Source of the DNA: Bacteroidales bacterium
Lineage (GTDB): Bacteria > Bacteroidota > Bacteroidia > Bacteroidales > Tenuifilaceae
Length of the DNA stretch: 63,798 nucleotides
Assembly (NCBI GenBank): GCA_016931855.1
Contig: JAFGDZ010000073.1
Coordinates: 1 to 63,798, forward strand
Direction: 5' to 3'
In this document: positions 17,468 to 25,414 of the stretch, in pieces
Position numbering within the stretch: the stretch's first letter is position 1
How the letters are laid out: each line of letters starts with the position of its first letter
Program-made: the position numbers and the translations under genes
The notes under the pieces: generated by a model
The model's database searches: none
Told to the model about the DNA's origin: nothing
Seen by the model: only the letters and a program-made list of their open reading frames with translations

Positions 17468-18547
17468 CTACTTATTCCTGTACGTAAACAGCTTGCTATC
17501 CCCAATCTCATCGTAGGAATAAAGTTCGCCAGTTAGGTTTGGGGCTTTAACACCATCGCCAAAGAAGGTGTTACCAACAAAAACGCGCGACTCGTCCCAA
17601 AGGTTTTTCCGTACAAAGTTGTTAATCAGCGCTGCGCCCCCCTCAACAATAACAGAGAGCACGCCACGCTGGTATAGCTCCGTAAGCACCTGCTGTTCTA
17701 CGCCCTTAGCAAAATCTATGGTAAGCAGTTCTACCCCTGGAATGGATTGCAGCTCGGGCTTCCGCTGAGATGCGCTTGCGTTATTACCCATAAATACCAA
17801 AGTAGGAACAGAGCCATCAAAAACACTTGAGGTTACCGAAAGGCGCAGCTTACGGTCGAGCACAACGCGCAGGGGGCTACGCCCGCTCCAATCGCGCACG
17901 TTAAGCTTAGGGTTATCCTTCTCAACAGTATTTGTGCCCACCATTATTGCCGGCTCCTCGCTGCGCCACCTATGCACTAACCTACGCGACAGCTCATTGG
18001 TTATCCATATTGGGGCAATAGGGTCGCCCTCTTTTCTAATGGCATCAATGTAACCATCAAGCGTTTGCGCCCACTTAAGAATTACGTAGGGCCGCTTTTG
18101 GGTATGAAAGGTGTAGAATCGGCGGTTTAGCTCAAGCGCCTCGTGCTCTAGCACACCAACGGTAACCTCGCGGCCAGCCTTTCGGAGCATGTCAACACCT
18201 CTACCTGCAACAAGCGGGTTAGGATCGGTTGCAGCAACCACTATCCTAGGAATGCGCATCTCCTTTATTAAATTGGCGCAAGGAGGCGTTTTCCCAAAAT
18301 GCGAGCAAGGCTCAAGGTTAACGTATATGGTTGATTCGGGAAGCAGGCTCTTATCCTTAACTGCCGCAATGGCGTTTACCTCGGCATGAGCCTGGCCATG
18401 CTTTATGTGATACCCTTCGCCAATAATTGTCCCGTTATGAACAACAACAGCACCTACCATTGGATTTGGCGACACATTACCCTCTCCGCAACGTGCTAAA
18501 TCCAAGCACCTAGCCATGAAAATCTCATCAATACGCTGTCTGTCCAT
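17468..18547 (-). CDS. ribD: Bifunctional riboflavin biosynthesis deaminase/reductase RibD
   Basis: A 359-residue bifunctional enzyme. The N-terminal cytidine-deaminase-like domain (1-145) has zinc ligands H54 (HAEVNA, with E56), C81 and C90 (PCSHFGKTPPC); it deaminates the pyrimidinone intermediate. The C-terminal reductase domain (about 148-359) has PYVILKWAQTLDGYI, NPKLNVR and VEGGAALINNF and uses NADPH to reduce the ribosyl chain. Both steps belong to riboflavin synthesis. Other rib genes are not in the window. It is divergent from prmC with only 37 bases between them. Confidence 0.96.
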   Translation of the reverse strand: MDRQRIDEIFMARCLDLARCGEGNVSPNPMVGAVVVHNGTIIGEGYHIKHGQAHAEVNAIAAVKDKSLLPESTIYVNLEPCSHFGKTPPCANLIKEMRIPRIVVAATDPNPLVAGRGVDMLRKAGREVTVGVLEHEALELNRRFYTFHTQKRPYVILKWAQTLDGYIDAIRKEGDPIAPIWITNELSRRLVHRWRSEEPAIMVGTNTVEKDNPKLNVRDWSGRSPLRVVLDRKLRLSVTSSVFDGSVPTLVFMGNNASASQRKPELQSIPGVELLTIDFAKGVEQQVLTELYQRGVLSVIVEGGAALINNFVRKNLWDESRVFVGNTFFGDGVKAPNLTGELYSYDEIGDSKLFTYRNK

Positions 18548-18555
18548 AATGTTTG

Positions 18556-18563
18556 TAAATTTG
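18556..18563 (+). promoter_or_regulatory. Putative -7 element of prmC
   Basis: TAAATTTG at 18556-18563 matches TAnnTTTG exactly, 21 bases before the prmC ATG. No TTG lies at the expected -33 position, which would fall within the start of ribD. Confidence 0.45.
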
Positions 18564-18584
18564 CAATAACAAAAACTAGAATAA

Positions 18585-19460
18585 ATGCATATTTCTGGAG
18601 CCCTAAATCTTCTAAACCAAATAGCAAAAGAGCTAAACGGGTACTACAGCCCCGAAGAGCTGCAATCGTTTAAGCGAATAATTGCCGAAGATTTGTTCTG
18701 TGCTTCGTTACACCAAGTACTTCTTAATCCGAGTATGCCTGTAACTACAGAACAGTACGAAAAAGCAGGGCTTCTGGTTACGGAGCTAAAGTTACAAAAG
18801 CCCATTCAATATGTTCTTGGAAAGGCGCACTTTTTTGGAATGGAGTTCCGCGTAACCCCAAGCGTACTTATACCTAGACCTGAGACAGAGGAACTTGTGG
18901 ACTGGATTCTGCACAATTCGCCCACAGCAGGGAATATTCTTGACATTGGTACGGGCAGCGGATGCATTGCCATTTCGCTTGCTAAAAACATAAGCAGCGC
19001 AGGGGTTAGCGCCATAGATATATCGGTTGATGCGCTAGAAGTGGCAAAGGCCAACGCAGAGGCCAACAGCGTAACGGTATCCTTTTTGCAAGCAGATGCG
19101 CTAGGGCTGCACCAGAACAACGAGTTCCCCTCTGGGTTTGATGTGATTGTGAGCAACCCGCCCTACGTTAGGGATAGCGAGAAGCAGCAGATGCACTCCA
19201 ATGTTTTGGACTACGAACCACACCTAGCGCTTTTTGTACCCGATACCAATCCGCTTTTATTCTATAGCGCCATAGCCAAAGCGGCTGCTAGGCTACTTGC
19301 TCCAAACGGAATAGTTTACTGCGAGATAAATGAGGCACTTGGGCACGAAACTGCTCAATGCTTTGCCAACGAAGGGTTACAAAACATCAACATAAAAAAG
19401 GATATTCACGGAAAGGACAGAATGATTTGTGCCACCAAACCAGCATTAGATGGAGAGTAA
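18585..19460 (+). CDS. prmC: Peptide chain release factor N5-glutamine methyltransferase
   Basis: A 291-residue SAM-dependent methyltransferase that modifies the glutamine of the GGQ motif in release factors RF1 and RF2. An N-terminal helical domain (1-80) is followed by PIQYVLGKAHFFG and the conserved IPRPETEELV (about 96-105), the SAM-binding DIGTGSGCIAISLAK (about 119-133), and the catalytic VSNPPYV (about 187-193). Length is normal. Its 3' end overlaps recX by 11 bases, so the two are co-transcribed. Confidence 0.95.
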   Translation: MHISGALNLLNQIAKELNGYYSPEELQSFKRIIAEDLFCASLHQVLLNPSMPVTTEQYEKAGLLVTELKLQKPIQYVLGKAHFFGMEFRVTPSVLIPRPETEELVDWILHNSPTAGNILDIGTGSGCIAISLAKNISSAGVSAIDISVDALEVAKANAEANSVTVSFLQADALGLHQNNEFPSGFDVIVSNPPYVRDSEKQQMHSNVLDYEPHLALFVPDTNPLLFYSAIAKAAARLLAPNGIVYCEINEALGHETAQCFANEGLQNINIKKDIHGKDRMICATKPALDGE

Positions 19461-19935
19461 CACACCAAAAAGGTTCGACTATAAAAAGGCGCTAAGCCGT
19501 GCCCAAACGCTTTGCAGCCGTCAGGAGAAAAGCCCTGGCGACCTACGCACTAAGCTCCAAAGCTGGGGCGCCGAGCCAAGCGAGATCAGCAAAATTATTG
19601 AAAGCCTTACTACCGATGGTTTTTTAAACGAGGAGCGCTTTGCGCGTAGCTACGCCAACGACAAGGCCCGCTTTAACCGCTGGGGGCCTGTTAAGATTAA
19701 GATGATGCTAACAGCCAAGGGCATTAGCCCCGATGTGATTAAAGAAACGCTGGAAAACCTAACCGATATGTTCTCCAACGATTCGCTACAGCAGCTGATA
19801 GCACAAAAAGCAAAAACCATAAAGCATAGCACAGCATCGGAGCTAAAAATGAAGCTGGTGCGCTTTATGGTATCAAGAGGACACAATACCTCCACCGCAT
19901 TTAAAGCAGTGGAGCAGTACCTTAGTTCCAGGTAA
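19450..19935 (+). CDS. recX: Regulatory protein RecX
   Basis: A 161-residue helical protein of the RecX family, which binds RecA filaments and usually inhibits recombinase activity. Typical segments are ALSRAQTLCSRQEKSPGDLR (12-31), LTTDGFLNEERFARSYANDK (about 53-72) and the repeated three-helix units that follow (RWGPVKIKMMLTAKGI). It overlaps the end of prmC by 11 bases in another frame, and its own end overlaps the convergent gene at 19922 by 14 bases. recA is not in the window. Confidence 0.9.
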   Translation: MESNTPKRFDYKKALSRAQTLCSRQEKSPGDLRTKLQSWGAEPSEISKIIESLTTDGFLNEERFARSYANDKARFNRWGPVKIKMMLTAKGISPDVIKETLENLTDMFSNDSLQQLIAQKAKTIKHSTASELKMKLVRFMVSRGHNTSTAFKAVEQYLSSR

Positions 19936-20476
19936 TTTTATACTCCGTTACGCCTTGGTTTTTGGTGAGCGACTTAACAATGTCAACCTTAACCTCTTTA
20001 CAGCCCGATATTTCGAGAGCACGCTCCATCCATCCAGCAATGCGATGCTCAATTACATCGTGAGGCTGGGTAAACTTGGTGATTATTACGCTTACCGACT
20101 TATCGGTTCTATTGGCCGTAGTAATTTCCGAGGGTTGGTAGTAAGCGGCAAATATTCGGCTAGTGCGCTCAATAATATGCCCTGGCGAGCTCAGCTTAAC
20201 GTAAACCTTGTAAATTCCCCTAAGTGCAATATCGGCGCTGTAGCGCCCACTAAGCCATGCACCGCGTTTAGAATCGTTGTAAAACATCTCGCCCAAAGCC
20301 TTTGTTGGCACAATGGCGCCATCGTGAATGGGGTACCAATCGGGAGTAGAAACGCCCGTTAGAAAAATTCTACGCGACTTATCGGGCAGAGAGTTTAACC
20401 ATAGTGTGTACTTCTCGGGGAAGTTTGTTTTAACAAAGTCACAAATGGACTTAACGGCCGTTCCTTTTACTTCCAT
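19922..20476 (-). CDS. Hypothetical protein, possibly DUF2378/TIGR02265-like
   Basis: A 184-residue soluble protein. The pattern MEVKGTAVKSICDFVKTNF, then DWYPI, then RGIYKVYVKLSSPGHII, and a C-terminal GCKEVKVDIVKS before YKITW recalls the DUF2378/TIGR02265 group and, more loosely, V4R/HNOB ligand-binding folds. I cannot confirm this by eye, and no conserved heme-ligand histidine stands out. No signal peptide or membrane helix is seen. The gene is convergent with recX, and their 3' ends overlap by 14 bases. Confidence 0.5.
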   Translation of the reverse strand: MEVKGTAVKSICDFVKTNFPEKYTLWLNSLPDKSRRIFLTGVSTPDWYPIHDGAIVPTKALGEMFYNDSKRGAWLSGRYSADIALRGIYKVYVKLSSPGHIIERTSRIFAAYYQPSEITTANRTDKSVSVIITKFTQPHDVIEHRIAGWMERALEISGCKEVKVDIVKSLTKNQGVTEYKITWN

Positions 20477-20829
20477 ACATCAATATAAATTAGGTGTTAA
20501 ACTTTGTCCCATGCAAAAAACAAAATCAATTTACGCCGATTAGAAGTAGCCACAAATAGCACAAACACGTTTTTACATTGAACGTTTGTTTTATTACATC
20601 AATAAAAGCGAGAAGGGCGTAAAGCGCAAAATGGATATGAAAAGCTAAATCATTTGAGTATTTGCACTATATAACGCAAATGCACCCAATTAGTGAAAAT
20701 AAAGGAGTATCTTGCAACGCATTTAAAGCGGCACTAAACCTGACAGCTAATGTCATACTTTTTTTATTGGTTTGACAGCTAGTTATTTCAGCTATTTATT
20801 AGCCCATTTTTATTTAAACGAACGATTGA
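20477..20829. other. Intergenic region before the 604-residue protein
   Basis: No gene found in 353 bases between divergent genes. There is an inverted repeat ATTTGC/GCAAAT at 20660-20665 and 20676-20681. A phrase GACAGCTA occurs near 20750 and again near 20773 just before the downstream gene. These could be operator sites, but no promoter matches the consensus well. Confidence 0.4.
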
Positions 20830-22644
20830 ATGAGCGTATTACAACTACACACATTTCACATACCCGTAATGGGTATAGGCTATACACTAGATAGTCCTGT
20901 AAAGGTTGCCCACTTGGGAATAACCTCTGTAGTCTCGCTACTTGACGACATGCTAATGGAGAAGCTACGAGAGTTCCATAGCAAGCAAATGGGAATCACC
21001 TTCCAAAGCATCAGCAACAAGGTAGAAGATTTTAGAGCTGAGCGCATCACGGCCTTTTTAAACCTTATGGATAGCATGGTTAAGGAAAAGGTTGATGAGA
21101 TGAAAAGCGCAATTGCAACCAAAAGAGATGAGCTGGACAAGTACTTTGACATGCTTCCCGATGCATCGGAGGTAAAGCTAAAGTTCAACGAGCTAAAGCA
21201 GCATGCCACGCTAAAGGAGCTAAAGCAATGGTTACAAAGTAATATTCATCCTGGCGATATTGATGTTAACATCATGACCAAAATCGACAAGGAGAACTAC
21301 AACAGCAATAACGAGAAGCTCCCTATTGAGTACAACGATGCACACGCAGCTATTAGGGGCTTTGCCAAAAGCAACCTTGAGTCGGCAGTAGTGCTATCGG
21401 CAGGAATGAGCCCAAAGCTATACAGCTACATTGAGAAATGGGACGATTTTTACCCCAACGCCGAAGGCATCATCAAAAAAAGAGTAACTATTAAGGTAAG
21501 CGATTTTCGCTCGGCTATGGTTCAAGGTAAATTCCTTGCAAACAAGGGCATCTGGGTATCGGAGTTTAGGGTGGAATCTGGACTAAACTGCGGTGGTCAT
21601 GCTTTTGCTACGCAGGGTAACCTACTAGGACCAATACTTGAGGAATTTAGGGCAAACCGCGAAGTGCTAATCAATAGCATGTTTGAAGGGTTAACCAAAG
21701 CGCTTAAGGGCAAGGATAAGGTGTGCCCAGCGGCACCACCTAGGCTACGAATTACCGCCCAAGGCGGTGTTGGTACAACCCAGGAGCACCAGTTTTTGCT
21801 AAACCACTACGGAATGGATTCCGTTGGTTGGGGTACACCCTTCCTTCTTGTTCCCGAAGCGGTTAGCATTGACAATGAGACCTGCAACAGGCTTGCCGAT
21901 GCTCGTGAGGATGATTTGTACCTAAGTAACATTTCGCCACTTGGCGTTCCGTTTAACAATCTTAGAGGGAACACAAAAGATGCCGAGAAAAATAGCCTAA
22001 TTGAGCAGGACAAGCCTGGAAGCCCATGTATTAAGCAGTACTGTATGCTTAACAGCGAGTTTACCGAGAAGCCCATTTGCTCTGCATCGCGACAATATCA
22101 GCGTAAAAAAATTGAGCAGCTAAAGCAGCAGTACCCTAAAGGGGCATTGCTGAACGCCGAAATAACCAAGGTTACCGACAAATCGTGCATTTGCGTTGGG
22201 CTTGGAACTGCCGCACTAAAAGGGTATAACCTCGACACAAAAGCCGAAGGGGCTGGCGTATCGGTTTGTCCTGGGCCAAACATGGCCTACTTTGACGAGA
22301 AGGTTTCGCTTAAACGTATGGTTGACCACATTTACGGGAGAACCAACATTATAAAGCGAACCGATAGGCCAAACTTCTTTATTAAGGAACTAGATGTTTA
22401 CTTAAACTATGTTGCCCAAAAGGTTGAAACCGTTGATGAGACCGACACAAAGCAGGTTGACTACCTAGACAAGTTCCTTAAGAACCTGTTGGAGGGAATT
22501 GCCTACTACAAGGAGCTTTTTAGCCAAAAGTATAGAGAGCTGAGCCTTTCTAAAGAAGATGCACTAGGATTGCTAAGTAGCATGGAGGTGCGATTAGAAA
22601 AAATTGCATCGGAGCTACGAATGATGATGCTTCAACCGGTTTAA
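20830..22644 (+). CDS. Conserved protein resembling nitronate-monooxygenase-like TIM barrels, with cysteine cluster
   Basis: A 604-residue cytoplasmic protein with no named family that I can assign firmly. The N-terminus (HIPVMGIGYTLDSPVKVAHL, about 9-28) and the middle segment (RITAQGGVGTTQ, then GMDSVGWGTPFLLVPEA, about 303-345) have the look of FMN-binding TIM barrels such as nitronate monooxygenases and PfaD-type proteins. An inserted region (about 45-170) is helical and charged, perhaps coiled coil. Cysteines cluster in GSPCIKQYC, PICSAS, KSCICVGLG and VCPGPNMAYF, suggesting a metal centre or redox site. It is monocistronic, with a strong terminator after it. Confidence 0.55.
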   Translation: MSVLQLHTFHIPVMGIGYTLDSPVKVAHLGITSVVSLLDDMLMEKLREFHSKQMGITFQSISNKVEDFRAERITAFLNLMDSMVKEKVDEMKSAIATKRDELDKYFDMLPDASEVKLKFNELKQHATLKELKQWLQSNIHPGDIDVNIMTKIDKENYNSNNEKLPIEYNDAHAAIRGFAKSNLESAVVLSAGMSPKLYSYIEKWDDFYPNAEGIIKKRVTIKVSDFRSAMVQGKFLANKGIWVSEFRVESGLNCGGHAFATQGNLLGPILEEFRANREVLINSMFEGLTKALKGKDKVCPAAPPRLRITAQGGVGTTQEHQFLLNHYGMDSVGWGTPFLLVPEAVSIDNETCNRLADAREDDLYLSNISPLGVPFNNLRGNTKDAEKNSLIEQDKPGSPCIKQYCMLNSEFTEKPICSASRQYQRKKIEQLKQQYPKGALLNAEITKVTDKSCICVGLGTAALKGYNLDTKAEGAGVSVCPGPNMAYFDEKVSLKRMVDHIYGRTNIIKRTDRPNFFIKELDVYLNYVAQKVETVDETDTKQVDYLDKFLKNLLEGIAYYKELFSQKYRELSLSKEDALGLLSSMEVRLEKIASELRMMMLQPV

Positions 22645-22668
22645 AGGATAAGTTGATAACAACAATAG

Positions 22669-22702
22669 GCTCCGCAATTGAAATACATTGCGGAGCTTTT
22701 TT
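22669..22702 (+). terminator. Terminator of the 604-residue protein gene
   Basis: A 10-bp perfect stem (GCTCCGCAAT at 22669-22678, ATTGCGGAGC at 22687-22696) with an 8-base loop is followed by six T residues. Confidence 0.9.
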
Positions 22703-22827
22703 GTGTTGCCCCAACAGGTAATAGGGGGTAGCCGGTAAGAGTGGCAGGAGATGTGTAATGGTATTGCCACCCGCCTCTGGTATCTACGGCCAATACAAGG
22801 GTGCATTACTAGTAGGAATAGGTATTG

Positions 22828-23592
22828 CTACTCCCAAATATTGTTACAAGCGGTTAGAATAACAGGCACGCTATTGGTAACCAGAATGGTGTGCTCATGC
22901 TGAGCAACAAAGCCGCCACAGTCGCCTACCAGAGTCCAACCATCGGGCAGGGTATCGGCAAACGTGGATTGGGTTGAGATAAACGTCTCGATAGCCACCA
23001 CCGAGTTCTTGCGAAACCGCCCCGTGTTGGACTTATCGTACCAGTTGGGAATCTCCTCTGGCTCCTCATGTAGGCTATGGCCAACGCCATGCCCCGTTAA
23101 GTTAAGGATAACCTTATACCCTCTACGTTTGGCTTCCTTGTCTATTAGCTTCCCAATATCGGCAATGCGAATGCCCCCCCTAATGTTTTGTATTGCCGTG
23201 CGCAGGATATCCTTTGATGCGTTAACCAGCGGCAACAGGTTCTGAGTATCGGTACCCAGAATGAATGAGCCGCCATTATCGGACCAATAGCCGTTTAGCT
23301 CTGCGGATACATCGATGTTCACCAAATCGCCCTCCTTAAGCACAGTGCGCTCTGAGGGTATTCCGTGCGCTATCTCGTGGTTTACGCTAATGCAGGTCCA
23401 CCCCGGAAAGCCGTAGGTTAGCTTGGGTGCCGATTTGGCTCCATACTGCGTTAGCAAAGCACCGCCAAACTCATCGAGCTCTTTGGTTGACATTCCCGGC
23501 TTAGCGTATTCCCGCATCTGCTTAAGCGTTTCGCCAACAATCTGGCTAATTTGCTGCATGCACCGCAGGTCTATATCGTTGGTTATTGACAT
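22828..23592 (-). CDS. map: Methionine aminopeptidase, type I
   Basis: A 254-residue metalloprotease that removes the initiator methionine from nascent proteins. Metal ligands are recognisable in order: the Asp of NIDVSAELNGYWSDNGGS (two Asp), the His of GHGVGHSLHEEPE, and Glu residues in VAIETFIST and AQHEHTILVT. The substrate-binding His is in VNHEIAHGIP. Length matches the short type I enzymes. It follows the ABC-F gene on the same strand after 56 bases and could be read through from it. Confidence 0.95.
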   Translation of the reverse strand: MSITNDIDLRCMQQISQIVGETLKQMREYAKPGMSTKELDEFGGALLTQYGAKSAPKLTYGFPGWTCISVNHEIAHGIPSERTVLKEGDLVNIDVSAELNGYWSDNGGSFILGTDTQNLLPLVNASKDILRTAIQNIRGGIRIADIGKLIDKEAKRRGYKVILNLTGHGVGHSLHEEPEEIPNWYDKSNTGRFRKNSVVAIETFISTQSTFADTLPDGWTLVGDCGGFVAQHEHTILVTNSVPVILTACNNIWE

Positions 23593-23648
23593 CTTGTTAT
23601 TTTTTCATAGAAAACAGATTAAAGTGCAATCTGTTTAACGGGCAAGCG

Positions 23649-25286
23649 CTATTTATTACGCTCAAGCTCCCTAAGATTCTCCATTTTTTTCTTCTCAAGG
23701 AAGTACTTTATGCCACCCAAGTGCTCCTTAACCTGCTTGTTACCAAACTCGTAAACCTTATCAACCAAACCGTCAAGGAAATCACGGTCGTGCGATACCA
23801 GAATAAGCGTACCATCAAAGTCAATAAGCGCACTTTTAAGGATATCCTTAGTTTTCATATCGAGGTGGTTGGTAGGCTCATCCAGAATAAGCAGGTTTAC
23901 CGGCTCAAGTAGCAGCTTTATCATGGCCAAGCGGGTACGCTCGCCGCCCGATAGCACTTTCACCTTTTTGGTAGAGTTATCGCCGCCAAACATAAAGGCA
24001 CCCAGAATATCCTTGATTTTTGAGCGGATATCGCCCTTAGCCACATCATCGATGGTTTGGAATACGGTTAGCTCCTCATCTAGCAACGAGGCCTGATTCT
24101 GCGCAAAGTAGCCTATCTGCACGTTATGGCCAAGTGAGAGGCTGCCCTCAAAATCAATCTCGCCCATAATGCTTTTAACAAGGGTTGATTTTCCCTCGCC
24201 GTTCTTGCCCACAAAGGCAACGCGCTCGCCCCTGTTGATGGTTAGGCTCACGTTGCGGTACACCAAGTGCTCATCGTACCTCTTTGCAACACCCTCTGCA
24301 TGAACGGCAAAGGTACCCATGCGTGGCGATGGAGGGAACTTAAGCCTTAGTGCCGAGGTATCCTCCTCATCAACCTCAAGTATATCTAACTTCTCCAGCA
24401 TCTTTACACGCGACTGCACCTGTAGGGTTTTGGAGTAGGTTCCCTTGAAACGCTCAATAAACTCCTGCGTATCGGCAATCATCTTTTGCTGCTCATCGTA
24501 GGCCTTTTGCTGCTGCACACGCCTATCGCGCCTTAGCTCAAGGTACTTGGAGTAGTTAACCTTATAGTCGTAAATGCGCCCCATGGTAACCTCAATGGTA
24601 CGGGTGGTTATGTTATCGATAAAGGCACGGTCGTGCGAGATTACAATTACCGCCTTTGCGCTGTTAACAAGGAACTCCTCAAGCCACTGAATGGACTCTA
24701 TATCCATGTGGTTGGTAGGCTCATCCAGCAGAATTAGATCGGGGTTTTGCAATAGTATTTTAGCCAGCTCTATGCGCATGCGCCATCCGCCGCTGTACTC
24801 GGAAGTAGGGCGCGAAAAGTCGTCGCGGGTAAAGCCCAAGCCCAGCAGAATTTTCTCCACCTCGGCCGCAAAGTTAGTCTCCTCAATGGAGTAGTACTTC
24901 TCGCTAAGCGCCGACACATCCTCAATGAGCTTATAGTAGCTCTCCGACTCAAAATCGGTACGCGAGGCCAGCTCGCTGTTCATGGCCTCAATTTGCCGCT
25001 CCATTTCGAAGATATGGGCAAAGGCCTGCGAGGTTTCCTCAAAAACGGTTCTATTATCCTCTGTTAGCAAATGCTGAGGAAGATAGGCAATTACAGCATC
25101 CTTTGGGGCTGTTACCCTTCCGCTTGAGGCAGAGCGAGCGCCTGCAATAATTTTGAGCAGAGTTGATTTTCCCGCTCCATTCTTACCCATTAGCGCTATA
25201 CGATCCTTCTCGTTAATAGCAAAAGAGATATCCTTAAAAAGAGTTGTCCCCCCAAACTCAACTGTAAGCCCGTCAACTGAAATCAT
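23649..25286 (-). CDS. ABC-F family ATPase (first of two)
   Basis: A 545-residue protein with two ABC ATPase domains and no membrane segments. Domain 1 has Walker A GKNGAGKST (about 34-42), signature YSGGWRMR and Walker B LILLDEPTNHMD; domain 2 has GKNGEGKST, LSGGERTRL and LLILDEPTNHLD. The linker between them (about 240-310) carries the charged P-site tRNA interaction motif (YLELRRDRRVQQQK). ABC-F proteins act on the ribosome, in translation control or antibiotic protection. Unlike the paralogue at 36231-38183, it ends soon after domain 2 and lacks a long C-terminal coiled coil. Confidence 0.93.
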   Translation of the reverse strand: MISVDGLTVEFGGTTLFKDISFAINEKDRIALMGKNGAGKSTLLKIIAGARSASSGRVTAPKDAVIAYLPQHLLTEDNRTVFEETSQAFAHIFEMERQIEAMNSELASRTDFESESYYKLIEDVSALSEKYYSIEETNFAAEVEKILLGLGFTRDDFSRPTSEYSGGWRMRIELAKILLQNPDLILLDEPTNHMDIESIQWLEEFLVNSAKAVIVISHDRAFIDNITTRTIEVTMGRIYDYKVNYSKYLELRRDRRVQQQKAYDEQQKMIADTQEFIERFKGTYSKTLQVQSRVKMLEKLDILEVDEEDTSALRLKFPPSPRMGTFAVHAEGVAKRYDEHLVYRNVSLTINRGERVAFVGKNGEGKSTLVKSIMGEIDFEGSLSLGHNVQIGYFAQNQASLLDEELTVFQTIDDVAKGDIRSKIKDILGAFMFGGDNSTKKVKVLSGGERTRLAMIKLLLEPVNLLILDEPTNHLDMKTKDILKSALIDFDGTLILVSHDRDFLDGLVDKVYEFGNKQVKEHLGGIKYFLEKKKMENLRELERNK

Positions 25287-25360
25287 TATCCCATTTTAAA
25301 ATTGAGGGGCAAAGATAGCAAGAAGAAGGTATATTTTAGAGCATCAACCTAATATGATGC

Positions 25361-25393
25361 AAAAGTGGCGAGCTGCTTGTGCAACCCGCCACT
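25361..25393 (-). terminator. Terminator after the AsmA-like gene
   Basis: A 7-bp outer stem (AGTGGCG at 25364-25370, CGCCACT at 25387-25393) with an inner TGC/GCA stem is followed on the minus strand by four T residues. It lies 22 bases past the stop of the gene at 25415-28522. Confidence 0.75.
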
Positions 25394-25414
25394 CCAATAT
25401 ACCAAAGTATTAGG

